Source: Aliarcobacter butzleri (lineage in GTDB: Bacteria; Campylobacterota; Campylobacteria; Campylobacterales; Arcobacteraceae). From it: 64,000 bases of DNA. A model generated the notes under the pieces. The model ran no database searches. It worked only from the letters and a program-made list of their open reading frames with translations, and was not told the DNA's origin. Position numbers and translations under genes: made by a program. The stretch's first letter is position 1; every line of letters starts with the position of its first letter. The stretch spans positions 868,001-932,000 of the forward strand of contig NZ_LT906455.1 of NCBI RefSeq assembly GCF_900187115.1, given 5' to 3'. Shown here in pieces: positions 17,235 to 27,008 of this stretch.

Positions 17235-18152
17235 TTGATAAAATCTATTATATTTTTAACTATTGGATTTTCTTTTTTGTATTCACAAGAACCAATTACG
17301 GCAATTCCTACAAAAATTAATGTTGATAAAAATAAAGTTAATTTAGGGAAAGAACTTTTTTTTGATAAAAGATTATCTAAAGATGAAACTATTTCTTGTC
17401 ATTCTTGTCATTCGTTTAGCCATGGAGGGGCTGATGATAAAAAATTTTCTTTGGGAATTGAAAAGAAAGTTGGAGATATAAATACTCCTACAGTATTTAA
17501 TAGTGTATTTAATTTTGCACAATTTTGGAATGGAAGATCAAAAAACCTTTATGAACAAGCTATTGGACCTATTACAAAAGATAATGAAATGGGAATGAAT
17601 CTTCAAGAGTTAGTTATTAAACTAAATAATACGGAATATAAAAATAAATTTAAAAAGATTTACGAAGATGGTATTACTCAAAATAATTTAATAGATGCAA
17701 TTGTTGAATATGAAAAGACTTTGATTACTCCAAATTCTCGTTTTGATAGATATTTAAAAGGAGAAAAAGATGCTATAACACAGGAAGAAAAACGAGGATA
17801 TATTATATTTAAAGAACAAGGTTGTATTGCCTGTCATCATGGTACAAATGTGGGTGGAAATTTATATGCTAGATTTGGCGTTGTAGATAAAGTCAATTCT
17901 ATTTCTAAAGGAAGATTTGAAGTAACAAAGAATGAAGATGATTTATATTATTTTAAAGTAGCAAGTTTAAGAAATGTTCAATTTACATCACCATATTTGC
18001 ACGATGGAAGATTTGATAATTTATCTGACACTGTAAAATTTATGGCAAATTATCAATTAGGTAAATCTTTAAGTGAAGAAGATATTGATAGCATAGTTTC
18101 ATTTTTAAAATCTTTAACTGGAGAATTGTATGATTATCAAGAAGAACAATAG
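17235..18152 (+). CDS. Di-haem cytochrome c peroxidase (CcpA/MauG family)
   Basis: About 305 residues. I choose the TTG at 17235 because GGAG at 17225-17228 is six bases upstream; an in-frame TTG at 17223 lies inside that site. Signal peptide about 1-17. Two haem motifs: CHSCH at residue 55 and CIACH at about 197. The FDKRLSKD and NTPTVFNS segments are typical of bacterial di-haem peroxidases, which reduce H2O2 in the periplasm with electrons from small cytochromes. It overlaps the next gene by 23 bases. Confidence 0.87.
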   Translation: MIKSIIFLTIGFSFLYSQEPITAIPTKINVDKNKVNLGKELFFDKRLSKDETISCHSCHSFSHGGADDKKFSLGIEKKVGDINTPTVFNSVFNFAQFWNGRSKNLYEQAIGPITKDNEMGMNLQELVIKLNNTEYKNKFKKIYEDGITQNNLIDAIVEYEKTLITPNSRFDRYLKGEKDAITQEEKRGYIIFKEQGCIACHHGTNVGGNLYARFGVVDKVNSISKGRFEVTKNEDDLYYFKVASLRNVQFTSPYLHDGRFDNLSDTVKFMANYQLGKSLSEEDIDSIVSFLKSLTGELYDYQEEQ

Positions 18153-20610
18153 AATAAATTTTCTTAAATATTTTGATAAGGTGAGCTTTATTCTTTTATT
18201 GTTTGTAATTATTACTTCTTTTTTTATATATAATTTAAATAAGATAAATGAAAAAATAGAGAATTTCAACATATATTATAGCAATGTAATAAACTTAAAA
18301 ATTCTACATAATGAATTTAATAATTTTATAAACAATAAAGCAACATTCATAAATTATGATAATCTAAACAAGAAGATATCTGAAACTGAAATCTTAATAA
18401 GTAGTTTTGACACAGAAAATTTTTATAAAAACTATGGCTATAACTTTGAAAATTTAATAAAGAATTTATCACATGAATGGCAAAAAGAGATTACCTATAT
18501 CGAAAGATTCAAATCTTTAAATTCTTCTGTTGTTGGCTCATTAAATTATATTTTAGAACTTAGTCAAAGTTTAAGAACTAAATATTTAATGAATTCGATT
18601 AAAGATATTATTATTTTAGATAATGCATTAAATTCATCTACAAAACTTTTTGTGAATAATGAAGGGAATAATTTTGAAATAGCTCAAATAAATATCAATA
18701 ACTTAGATAGTTTAGTTGAAAAATATAATGTTTCTGAAATCAAGTTTTTAACTAAAAGATTGAAATCTTTATCTTCTGATTTAGAAAAAATAAATAATAC
18801 TAAAATAGAATATTCTAAACTTGAATATAAAAATTTTTTAAATAAGATAGAAACTGAATTAAATAATATAAACTATATAAATTTAAAAAGACAAAAAAAT
18901 TTATCTTTTATCTTATTTGTTGCTTCTATATTTTTATTGTGTTCTTTTATATATACATATCAAAAATCATTAAAAACAAAAAATGAATTAAATGCTTTTA
19001 AATATGCTGTCGCAAATAGTGATAATTCAATAGTGATTACAGATGAAAATAGAAATATTTTATATGTGAATGAAGCTTTTGAAAAAGCAACTGGATACAC
19101 AAAGGATGAGATGATAGGTCAAAATCCAAGAATATTGAAATCAGGACTTCTTCCAGCTGAATTTTATAAGAATATAAATGCTATTTTAGATAGAGGAGAA
19201 AAATGGATAGGCGAATTTAAAAATAAAAAGAAAAATGGAGAGATATATTATGAAACAGCTTCAATTACGCCTATTATTTTAAATGAAAATATAAAAGGTT
19301 ATTTAGCGATAAAGCTAGATGTAACTGATTATATAAAAGAGAAAGAAAAAGTTGAATTTTTAGCATATCATGATAGTTTAACAATGCTTCCAAATAGAAG
19401 AAGTTTACAAATAAAAGTAGAAAAAATTATAGAAGATAGTTTTAAAAATAATAAAAAATTTGCACTTTTATTTATTGATTTGGATGGCTTTAAAGTTATA
19501 AATGATGTTCTAGGACATGATACTGGAGATAAACTATTAAAAGAGGTAAGCCTTAGATTTAAAAATATTTTTGATGGCAATAGTTTAGTTTTTAGAATAG
19601 GTGGAGATGAGTTTGCTATTATCTTTGAATATGAAAATGATGATTTGATAATATTAAATGCTCAATATATTATTAAAAATTTGAATGAAACAATAGTTAT
19701 TGGTAATAATTCTTTGCATATTGGTTGTAGTATAGGAATTGCACGGTATCCTTTAGATGGAGATGATTTAGTTAGTTTACTTAAATATTCTGATACAGCA
19801 ATGTACAAAGCAAAACAAAAATCTAAAAATCGATATGAATTTTATACTGAGGATTTAACTAAAACAGTTAGTTCTAGATTAAAAATTGAGCAAGCTTTGA
19901 GTAAAGCTTTAGAAAATGAAGAATTTTATCTTGTTTATCAACCAAAATACAATCTTAAAACAAAAGAAATTTTTAGTGTAGAAACACTTTTAAGGTGGAA
20001 AAATCCTATTTTAGGAAATGTTAGCCCTGATGAATTTATTTATATTGCTGAAGAGATTGGGCTTATTCATGAATTAGGTTTTTTTGTATTTAAAAAAGCT
20101 TGTGAAGATTTTGTTAAACTACAAAATAAAATAAATATTCAAATGATAACTATAAATGTATCAACTTTACAACTTGTAAGATCAAATTTTATTGATGAAA
20201 TCAAAAAAATATTAATTCAAACTAATATTGATACTATAAACATAGGAATAGAAATAACTGAAACTTATTTTATTGAAAATATGAAAGATACAGAAAAGAG
20301 TTTAAATGAATTACAAAATTTAGGTTTTAAAATACTTATTGATGATTTTGGTACAGGTTATTCATCTTTACAGTATTTGCAAAAATTACCAATTGATATT
20401 ATAAAAATAGATAAATCATTTGTTTCTTCTTTAGATGACAATAATGATAGTATCATAAGAGCCATAGTAGCTCTTTCTAAAAGTTTTAATTATACAACAG
20501 TTGCAGAAGGAATAGAAACAAAAGAGCAAGAAGATAAACTTATTGAATTAGGAGTTGATTTTGGACAAGGATATTTATTTTCTAAACCAAAATTATTAAT
20601 AGAGTTTTAA
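18130..20610 (+). CDS. Membrane PAS-GGDEF-EAL c-di-GMP signalling protein
   Basis: 826 residues. Two helices (about 15-33 and 258-276) bracket a Lys/Asn-rich periplasmic sensor region; then PAS (about 288-400), GGDEF (motif GGDEF near 490) and EAL domains (about 572-826). The EAL motif reads ETL (ETLLRW), keeping the metal-binding Glu; DDFGTGYSSL and the later IKIDKSFV are intact. The inhibitory-site RxxD position reads DGNS, so no I-site. GGAG at 18120-18123 supports the ATG inside the peroxidase gene, so the two are coupled. Net cyclase or phosphodiesterase activity is not predictable. Confidence 0.9.
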   Translation: MIIKKNNRINFLKYFDKVSFILLLFVIITSFFIYNLNKINEKIENFNIYYSNVINLKILHNEFNNFINNKATFINYDNLNKKISETEILISSFDTENFYKNYGYNFENLIKNLSHEWQKEITYIERFKSLNSSVVGSLNYILELSQSLRTKYLMNSIKDIIILDNALNSSTKLFVNNEGNNFEIAQININNLDSLVEKYNVSEIKFLTKRLKSLSSDLEKINNTKIEYSKLEYKNFLNKIETELNNINYINLKRQKNLSFILFVASIFLLCSFIYTYQKSLKTKNELNAFKYAVANSDNSIVITDENRNILYVNEAFEKATGYTKDEMIGQNPRILKSGLLPAEFYKNINAILDRGEKWIGEFKNKKKNGEIYYETASITPIILNENIKGYLAIKLDVTDYIKEKEKVEFLAYHDSLTMLPNRRSLQIKVEKIIEDSFKNNKKFALLFIDLDGFKVINDVLGHDTGDKLLKEVSLRFKNIFDGNSLVFRIGGDEFAIIFEYENDDLIILNAQYIIKNLNETIVIGNNSLHIGCSIGIARYPLDGDDLVSLLKYSDTAMYKAKQKSKNRYEFYTEDLTKTVSSRLKIEQALSKALENEEFYLVYQPKYNLKTKEIFSVETLLRWKNPILGNVSPDEFIYIAEEIGLIHELGFFVFKKACEDFVKLQNKINIQMITINVSTLQLVRSNFIDEIKKILIQTNIDTINIGIEITETYFIENMKDTEKSLNELQNLGFKILIDDFGTGYSSLQYLQKLPIDIIKIDKSFVSSLDDNNDSIIRAIVALSKSFNYTTVAEGIETKEQEDKLIELGVDFGQGYLFSKPKLLIEF

Positions 20611-20624
20611 ATTAAAACTCTATT
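20598..20624. terminator. Bidirectional terminator hairpin
   Basis: A perfect 13-bp inverted repeat (AATAGAGTTTTAA) overlaps the stop codons of two convergent genes, with T-rich flanks on the right and A/T-rich on the left. Confidence 0.65.
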
Positions 20625-21454
20625 TTCATTCTGTAATATCTTGGGAAATGTGCTTTTATAGAATCTTCAATAACAACAGGGAATGACTCTTCAATTGAAG
20701 ATTTTATTAAATTAAAATAACCCATATTTCCACTTACATAAGTTAATTGTTCATAACCACCATCTTTTAAAAATGTAACTCTAATATTTACGAATTGACC
20801 ACTTCTTAAAGCTGATTTATCAACATTCTTATTTATGTTATCATAAACTTTTCTTTCAAAATTTTTGAAAAATTGATCAACATTTGTTTTATCGTTTGTA
20901 TCTCTATTTTCATTTTCATTTGTTTGAATATCTTGTATTTGAGAATCAGGAGTTTTAGTTTCGATTTTTCCAGCTTCTTCACTAATCACAATTTCATTAT
21001 TTTTTGAAATTTCAATTGGATTTGAAGTTTGAGCACTAACTTCTGTTTTTGTTTCTTCAATTGGAGCAACAGTTTGAGCCATATTTTCTTGGTGATTTGT
21101 ATGATTTAAAGAAGTTTCTTCTATTTTTTTCTCTTCTTCTTTTATCTCATTGTTTATTACTTCATGTTTATGGATAGGATTTTCTTCAACATTTTGTGAT
21201 GGTTCTTCAACTTTTTGTTCTTGTTGTTTTGTTACAGAAACGATTTTTTCAACTCTATTTTCAATTTGCCCTTTTATTTCATTGATAATTGGTTTTGTTG
21301 TTTCTTCAATTTTTTCTTGAACTACATTATTTGTTAGTAAAGTTTCACTTTTTTCATCATCTGAGAAAAAGAAAATATATACAAAAAATATAATAACTCC
21401 AATTATTAAAAGTACAAATAAATCTTCAAAAAAGTTCTTTGTTTTTGTTCTCAT
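20612..21454 (-). CDS. Single-span periplasmic protein with TonB/TolA-like C-terminus
   Basis: 280 residues. One N-terminal helix (about 12-31), a long Glu/Lys/Thr-rich flexible linker (about 35-190), and a folded C-terminal domain of ~85 residues with the pattern VNIRVTFLKDGGYEQL...SGN...IEESFPVV, reminiscent of TonB or TolA C-terminal domains. It likely spans the periplasm to contact an outer-membrane or peptidoglycan partner. No ExbBD genes lie beside it, so a TonB energy-transfer role is uncertain. It follows ftsY by 17 bases. Confidence 0.55.
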   Translation of the reverse strand: MRTKTKNFFEDLFVLLIIGVIIFFVYIFFFSDDEKSETLLTNNVVQEKIEETTKPIINEIKGQIENRVEKIVSVTKQQEQKVEEPSQNVEENPIHKHEVINNEIKEEEKKIEETSLNHTNHQENMAQTVAPIEETKTEVSAQTSNPIEISKNNEIVISEEAGKIETKTPDSQIQDIQTNENENRDTNDKTNVDQFFKNFERKVYDNINKNVDKSALRSGQFVNIRVTFLKDGGYEQLTYVSGNMGYFNLIKSSIEESFPVVIEDSIKAHFPRYYRMKIEF

Positions 21455-21471
21455 TAATTTTCCTTCTTTAT

Positions 21472-22401
21472 TTATTCTGAAATATAGATTTGATCAAGTA
21501 GACTATCTACAAAATTATCAGGAGAAAACTCAACTAAATCATCTTGTTTTTCGCCAATTCCTACATAAAAAATAGGAAGTTCTAATTGATTTGAAATAGA
21601 AAATAGTGCCCCACCTTTTGCAGTTCCATCAAGTTTTGTAACTATTATACCATCAATTCCAACTATTTCGTGAAATGCACGAGCTTGTGCAATAGCGCTA
21701 TTTCCTTGTGTTCCATCTAAAATAAGTAATTTTTGATGAGGCGCATCACTCATAGCTTTTGAACAAACTTTAACAATCTTTTTTAGTTCATTATTTAAAT
21801 TTGTTTGTGTTTGTAATCTTCCTGCTGTATCTATAATAACATCATCAATATTTCTTGCAATCGCCGCACTAATCGTATCAAATGCAACTGCACTTGCGTC
21901 GTGTCCTTGTTGTGTTTTTATAATAGGAATCTCTAGCTTATTTGCCCAAGTAGAAAGTTGTTCTATCGCTGCTGCTCTAAATGTATCACCAGCTCCTAGA
22001 ATTACAGATTTTCCTTCTTTTTTTAGTTTATTTGCTAATTTTGCAATAGTTGTAGTTTTACCTGCTCCATTTACACCAATTATTAATCTTACAAATGGTT
22101 TTGTGTTTGCTAAATTAACTTCAGGAGCATGTTCAAAAAGCATTACAAGTCTATGTCGAAGTTGTTTTCTTGTAATCATATCAGGAAGTCCATTCATAGC
22201 TTTTTCTATGATTTCATATTCCATATCAGCTTCTATTAGTAACTCTTCTACTTCATCAAAAGATATTTTTTCCTTTTTTTGGGGAACAACACTTTTTATG
22301 CTTGAAAAAGTTTTTTCTAAAGCTTTTGAAAAAAAAGATTTATCTTCTTCTATTTTTTTCTCAACTTCTAAAGTTTCATCTTTTTTAAAGAAACTAAACA
22401 T
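21472..22401 (-). CDS. ftsY: Signal recognition particle receptor FtsY
   Basis: 309 residues: a short acidic/basic N-terminal A-like region, the four-helix N domain and the NG GTPase domain. G1 is GVNGAGKTTTIAKLA, followed by DTFRAAAIEQL, DTAGR and TKLDGTAKGG. It docks SRP-ribosome complexes at the inner membrane for co-translational insertion. It lacks the very long acidic A domain of E. coli FtsY, as is common in this phylum. It lies 12 bases downstream of the TlpA-like gene. Confidence 0.95.
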   Translation of the reverse strand: MFSFFKKDETLEVEKKIEEDKSFFSKALEKTFSSIKSVVPQKKEKISFDEVEELLIEADMEYEIIEKAMNGLPDMITRKQLRHRLVMLFEHAPEVNLANTKPFVRLIIGVNGAGKTTTIAKLANKLKKEGKSVILGAGDTFRAAAIEQLSTWANKLEIPIIKTQQGHDASAVAFDTISAAIARNIDDVIIDTAGRLQTQTNLNNELKKIVKVCSKAMSDAPHQKLLILDGTQGNSAIAQARAFHEIVGIDGIIVTKLDGTAKGGALFSISNQLELPIFYVGIGEKQDDLVEFSPDNFVDSLLDQIYISE

Positions 22402-22413
22402 TAATTTTGACTC

Positions 22414-22965
22414 CTATTTAGCTAATACTTTTTTAATATCGATTTCCATCATTTCACTAGGAACTAATCCTACATATTTTTGGAAAATATTTCCATCTTT
22501 ATCCACTAAGAACATTGTTGGAATAGATTTTATTCCACCTAAACTTTTTGCTAAATCAAAGTTTTCAGAAGCATTAGTAATAGGATAATTTATATTAAAA
22601 GTTGTAATGAATTTTTGTAGTTCTTCGTGTGTTTTCATATCTTCAAGTAAGATAGATACAATTACAAAGTCATTTTTATAATCATTTTGAAGTTGTATTA
22701 AATTTGGAATTTCAGCTTTACAAGGTGGACACCATGTTGCAAAAAAGTTTAATAAAACTATTTTATTTGGATAATCTTTGAATAAAATTTTATCATTTAA
22801 TAAAGTGATATTAATTGTTTGTTTATCAGCTGTTTCTAGTTGAAATTCAGTTACTCTATCTGCTTGTTGTGTTTGTGCTTTATTTTGACTATTATCTTTT
22901 GAATCACAACCTGTAAAAAATAAAATAGTTAAAATAGATAAAAATGCTAAAGTTTTAAACTTCAT
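22414..22965 (-). CDS. TlpA/ResA-like thioredoxin lipoprotein
   Basis: 183 residues. A lipoprotein signal peptide ends at LFFTGC (Cys 20), followed by a thioredoxin fold with active site WCPPC near residue 74 and the cis-proline region SIPTMFLVD. Such membrane-tethered periplasmic reductases keep thiols reduced, often for cytochrome c maturation. The window has several c-type cytochromes that could benefit, but a direct link is inference. Confidence 0.85.
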   Translation of the reverse strand: MKFKTLAFLSILTILFFTGCDSKDNSQNKAQTQQADRVTEFQLETADKQTINITLLNDKILFKDYPNKIVLLNFFATWCPPCKAEIPNLIQLQNDYKNDFVIVSILLEDMKTHEELQKFITTFNINYPITNASENFDLAKSLGGIKSIPTMFLVDKDGNIFQKYVGLVPSEMMEIDIKKVLAK

Positions 22966-23026
22966 TTCAATTCCTTTAGGTAAAATTATTTATTAGGTAG
23001 AGATTTTACCTAAGTGAGGCTTAAAT

Positions 23027-23563
23027 ATGGAGAAGAATCACAAAAGTGATTTTAGAAAATCGTGTATAAAAAAAATGGAATCTATTTCTTTTTGTACAAA
23101 GTATTATAAAAACAAAATTATTGTAAAAAAAATTGATAAGTTTATAAAAAATAGTAAAGCGAGAAATATTTTATTATACATACCTTTGGGTATGGAAGTA
23201 GATGTTAAACCTTTAATAAATAACTTAAGAAAATATAGAAAAAATGTTTATGTACCATTTATGCATCTGGAGAGCTTTAAAATAGTAAAGTATAGACTTC
23301 CTTTGCATAAAAAGAGATTTGGAATAAAAGAACCAAATAACTCTTTTTTAAAACCTAAAAAAATTGATGTTGCCATTGTTCCAATTGTTGGAGTTGATGC
23401 TTTAAACAAAAGAATAGGTTATGGAAAAGGTATGTATGATAGATTTTTTGACAAATTGAATTATAAACCAACAATAGTTTTTACACAATTAGTACTTTGT
23501 AAAAGTAATAGTATTTTAAGTGATAATTACGATATAAAAGCAGATTATATTATTACAAATTAA
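23027..23563 (+). CDS. 5-formyltetrahydrofolate cyclo-ligase family protein
   Basis: 178 residues. The C-terminal signature GYGKGMYDRFF with preceding VDVAIVP-like strand is diagnostic of the family, and the basic N-terminal segment and YIPLGMEVDVKPL match the ATP and substrate sites. It converts 5-formyl-THF to 5,10-methenyl-THF using ATP. It is followed by rny after 12 bases. The protein is rather Lys-rich, as expected for this low-GC genome. Confidence 0.87.
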   Translation: MEKNHKSDFRKSCIKKMESISFCTKYYKNKIIVKKIDKFIKNSKARNILLYIPLGMEVDVKPLINNLRKYRKNVYVPFMHLESFKIVKYRLPLHKKRFGIKEPNNSFLKPKKIDVAIVPIVGVDALNKRIGYGKGMYDRFFDKLNYKPTIVFTQLVLCKSNSILSDNYDIKADYIITN

Positions 23564-23575
23564 GGTTTAAATAAA

Positions 23576-25120
23576 ATGGAAGATTTGATAGTAGCGATAG
23601 TTGTCGGAGCCTTCAGCTCGGCGATTAGTATTTTTGTTGTGAGAAAATTAGATAGGGCGAAGTTTGAGGTTTTTATTGAGCAAGCAAAAGCGAAAGCGAA
23701 AGTAATTGAACATGAGGCTGAAATGGCTTTAAAAGATGCACAATTAAAAGCAAAAATAGAATGTGATAGGGAATTTAAAAGTGCAAAAAGAGAATATGAA
23801 GCAATGCTTCTAAAAATCGAAAGGAAAGAAAGAGAATTAAATGAACATTTAGAATCTGAATTAAAAGCCATAAAACTTGAAAAAGAACAAATAGTTGAAA
23901 AAAATAGAAAGATTACTACTTTAAAAGATGGACTTGAAGAACAAAAGAAAACTTATGAAGAAAAGACTTTAGAAGCTATAAAAATTCTTGAAAATGCCTG
24001 TGGATTAACTCAAAGTGAAGCAAAAGAGTTGATGTTAAAAAAAGTTAAAGAAGATTCAAGAGCGGAAATTTCATCAATATTTAGAAAAAGATATAAAATT
24101 GCAGAACAAAATACAAAAAATGAAATAAACAATATGCTATCACAAGCTGTAACTCGATATGCAGGAGAATTTGCAGCTGAAAGACTTATAAATAATATTC
24201 CTTTAAATGATGAAGAAACAAAAGGGAAAATCATAGGAAAAGAAGGAAGAAATATAAAAGCATTAGAGATGCTTTTAGGTGTTGATATTATCATTGATGA
24301 TACACCAAATACAATAACTGTTTCATCATTTAACTTATATAGAAGAGCAGTTGCTACAAAAACAATAAGAGAACTACTTGAAGATGGAAGAATCCAACCT
24401 GCTAGAATAGAAGAAATTTATAAAAAAGTTAAATCAGAATTTGATAAAAATATTCAAAAAGAGGGTGAAGATGTTGTGATGGAGCTAGGAATAAAAACTA
24501 TGCATCCAGAACTTATCAAACTTGTGGGAAGACTAAGATATAGAGCATCTTATGGACAAAATGCACTTGCTCATACTTTAGAAGTTGCTCATTTATCAGG
24601 ACTTTTGGCTTCTCAAATGGGTGGAGATGCAATACTTGCTAGACGAGCAGGGCTTTTACATGATATAGGAAAAGCTTTAACTCATGAAGCTCCTGGAAGT
24701 CATGTTGATTTAGGTGCAGAAATATGTAAAAGATATGATGAATGTGATACAGTTATAAATGCAATTTATGCTCATCATGGACATGAAGAACCTATAAATG
24801 TAGAAAGTGCAGCTGTTTGTGCGGCTGATGCACTAAGTGCTGCAAGACCAGGAGCTAGAAGAGAAGTTTTAGAAAGCTTCTTAAAAAGAGTGGAAGAGGT
24901 AGAAAATATCTCTACAAGTAAACTTGGTGTTTTAAATGCTTATGCAATAAATGCAGGACGAGAAGTAAGAGTTATAGTAAAAGCAGAACTTGTAAATGAT
25001 GATGAAGCAGTTTTATTAGCAACTGAAATAGCAAAAGAGATAGAAGAAAAAGTTCAATATCCTGGTGAAATAAAAGTAAATGTAATTAGAGAAACTAGAG
25101 CAGAAAGTTACGCAAGATAA
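23576..25120 (+). CDS. rny: Ribonuclease Y
   Basis: 514 residues: an N-terminal membrane anchor (about 5-22), a long coiled coil (about 30-190), a KH domain (GKIIGKEGRNIKALE near 220) and an HD domain (HTLEVAHLSG, LLHDIGKA, AHHGHEEP). It is a membrane-bound endoribonuclease initiating mRNA decay. Standard length and complete motifs. It probably shares an operon with the cyclo-ligase upstream and rsmD downstream (18-base gap). Confidence 0.95.
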   Translation: MEDLIVAIVVGAFSSAISIFVVRKLDRAKFEVFIEQAKAKAKVIEHEAEMALKDAQLKAKIECDREFKSAKREYEAMLLKIERKERELNEHLESELKAIKLEKEQIVEKNRKITTLKDGLEEQKKTYEEKTLEAIKILENACGLTQSEAKELMLKKVKEDSRAEISSIFRKRYKIAEQNTKNEINNMLSQAVTRYAGEFAAERLINNIPLNDEETKGKIIGKEGRNIKALEMLLGVDIIIDDTPNTITVSSFNLYRRAVATKTIRELLEDGRIQPARIEEIYKKVKSEFDKNIQKEGEDVVMELGIKTMHPELIKLVGRLRYRASYGQNALAHTLEVAHLSGLLASQMGGDAILARRAGLLHDIGKALTHEAPGSHVDLGAEICKRYDECDTVINAIYAHHGHEEPINVESAAVCAADALSAARPGARREVLESFLKRVEEVENISTSKLGVLNAYAINAGREVRVIVKAELVNDDEAVLLATEIAKEIEEKVQYPGEIKVNVIRETRAESYAR

Positions 25121-25138
25121 TCTCATAAAGGGGAAATA

Positions 25139-25732
25139 ATGGGAAATAATAAACCAACTACAAAAATAATTGCTGGTGTTTATAAAGGAAAAGTTTTAGA
25201 ATTACCATCTTTAGATGTTACTAGAAGTTCAAAATCTGCATTAAAAGAGTCAGTTTTTAATGTTTTACAATTTGATATCATAGATAAAATATTTATTGAA
25301 TCTTTTGCAGGAAGTGGTTCTATTGGACTTGAAGCAATCAGTAGAGGAGCTAAAAGATCTTATTTTATAGAACTTGATAAAAACTCTTACTCTATTTTAG
25401 TAAGAAACTGTAAATCTATTGATATAGAAAAATGTCAAACTATTCAAGGAAATGCTTTTGTTCAAACTCCTTTGATTTTAGACTTTATGAGAAATTCAAA
25501 AGATGAAATCATCTTATATGTTGATCCACCATTTGATTATAGAGAAGGAATGGATGATATTTATGAAAAATCTTTTCATATGATAGAAAATATTGAAGCT
25601 GATAATATTTTTATGATTATAATTGAACACGTATCAAAACTAGAAGTTCCTCAAACTTTAGGAAAATTTTCTTTAGATAAAACAAGAAAATTTGGTAAAA
25701 GTTCACTTTCTTATTTTACTTATACGAAGTAA
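25139..25732 (+). CDS. rsmD: 16S rRNA (guanine966-N2)-methyltransferase RsmD
   Basis: 197 residues with an SAM-dependent Rossmann methyltransferase fold. The N-terminal IIAGVYKGK, the SRSSK-like TRSSKSALKESVFNVL segment, the SAM loop FAGSGSIGLEA and the catalytic DPPF in YVDPPFDYREG are all present. It methylates G966 of 16S rRNA during 30S assembly. Its stop is five bases from the ATG of the permease gene. Confidence 0.92.
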   Translation: MGNNKPTTKIIAGVYKGKVLELPSLDVTRSSKSALKESVFNVLQFDIIDKIFIESFAGSGSIGLEAISRGAKRSYFIELDKNSYSILVRNCKSIDIEKCQTIQGNAFVQTPLILDFMRNSKDEIILYVDPPFDYREGMDDIYEKSFHMIENIEADNIFMIIIEHVSKLEVPQTLGKFSLDKTRKFGKSSLSYFTYTK

Positions 25733-25736
25733 AAAT

Positions 25737-26537
25737 ATGTTTAAAATAGCTTTAGGAATTTTAATAGTAGTTGTTTTAACTATCTTTTTCCTTCCTATTT
25801 TTTATACTATTTCTCCTTTTGAATTAAATCCAACTAAGATTTTACAAGCACCATCTTTTGAACATCTATTTGGTACAGATAGACTTGGACGTGATGTTTT
25901 AGCAAGAGTTCTTGAAGGTGGACAAACATCTTTAATCATTGGCTTTTTAGCTGCATCTATTTCTTCACTTGTTGGATTGTTTATTGGGATAACTGCAGGA
26001 TTTTTAAAAGGAAATGTTGATAGAGCTATAACAATAATAATTGATTTGTTTTTGACATTTCCAACATTCTTTTTACTTTTAGCATTGGTATCTTATATTC
26101 AAGCTTCTTCAATTATTTTGATTATTGTGATATCAATAACTGGTTGGATGGGAATGTCAAGAATGATAAGAAGTGAGAGTTTTGCTATAAGTAATAAACC
26201 ATATATCAAGATTTTAAAAATATCAAATATTTCAAACTTTAAAATAGTTTTTAAATACTTTGCTCCACTTCTTGCTCCTATCTTTCTTATATCTTTCACT
26301 TTTGGAGTTGGTGGAGCTATTTTAGCTGAATCTGGATTGTCATTTTTAGGACTTGGTATCAATCCTCCAAATATGAGTTGGGGAAGTTTGCTTAGTGATG
26401 GAAAAGCTGTTATTGATATAGCTTGGTGGGTTAGTTTCTTCCCTGGTTTTATGATATTTGTAATAACTTTTTGTTTAATCCAAATAAGTGATTATCTACA
26501 AAACTTAGCAAATAGAAAAGAGATAATAAACTACTAA
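25737..26537 (+). CDS. DppC/OppC-like ABC transporter permease, orphan
   Basis: 266 residues from the ATG at 25737; an upstream in-frame start at 25692 would overlap rsmD and adds no conserved sequence. Six helices, GTDRLGRDVLARVLEGGQTS near the N-terminus and the EAA-type loop AESGLSFLGLGINPPNMSWG identify a peptide/nickel permease of the DppC type. The partner DppB, ATPases and binding protein are not in the window, so they must be encoded elsewhere if it is active. Confidence 0.85.
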   Translation: MFKIALGILIVVVLTIFFLPIFYTISPFELNPTKILQAPSFEHLFGTDRLGRDVLARVLEGGQTSLIIGFLAASISSLVGLFIGITAGFLKGNVDRAITIIIDLFLTFPTFFLLLALVSYIQASSIILIIVISITGWMGMSRMIRSESFAISNKPYIKILKISNISNFKIVFKYFAPLLAPIFLISFTFGVGGAILAESGLSFLGLGINPPNMSWGSLLSDGKAVIDIAWWVSFFPGFMIFVITFCLIQISDYLQNLANRKEIINY

Positions 26538-26576
26538 ATTTTATATATTTAATATATTACTATTGGAGGAATAAAG

Positions 26577-27008
26577 GTGAAAGAGGAAGATAATGATATT
26601 AAAAAAAAGAATATTGAAAATTCAATATTAATTATTTGTGATAAATGTTCTGCGGAAAATAAAATTTTATTGTCAAAAGATATTAAATGTAAAAAATGTG
26701 ATAAAAGTTTGATTGGGAGTAAATATAAAGAGTATATTATCTCTGGATTTACAACAATTTTAATTGGTGTAGGAATAGGTGCAGTAGCTGATAGTTATGT
26801 GAATATTCAAAGACCCTCTGTAAAAACTGAGTATAAAATGATGAGTTGGTGTACAGAAAAATATGGTAAAACTGAAATAGTTAGAGATAATTGTGCTTGT
26901 GCAGTTGAGTATATGGCAGGAATTATTGATGCTAAAAAAGCTAGATTACATAAAGGAGACTACTGGGGTGATATTTTAATAGAAAGATATGAAAGTTGTA
27001 TAAACTAG
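26577..27008 (+). CDS. Hypothetical zinc-ribbon membrane protein
   Basis: 143 residues from a GTG start with GGAGG seven bases upstream. The N-terminal third has a CDKC...CKKC pair (about residues 20-40), a probable zinc ribbon, followed by one membrane helix (about 55-72) and a C-terminal domain with a CTEKYGK...CACAVEYMAG segment, three more cysteines and a C-terminal Cys. No family is recognised. It starts a patch of small unknown genes. Confidence 0.6.
   Translation: MKEEDNDIKKKNIENSILIICDKCSAENKILLSKDIKCKKCDKSLIGSKYKEYIISGFTTILIGVGIGAVADSYVNIQRPSVKTEYKMMSWCTEKYGKTEIVRDNCACAVEYMAGIIDAKKARLHKGDYWGDILIERYESCIN

Noticed and set aside
22103-22588. Long plus-strand frame (161 codons) opposite ftsY and the TlpA-like gene
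   Set aside because: It spans the ends of two well-supported genes on the other strand, has a low-complexity Ser/Phe-rich product and no ribosome site.
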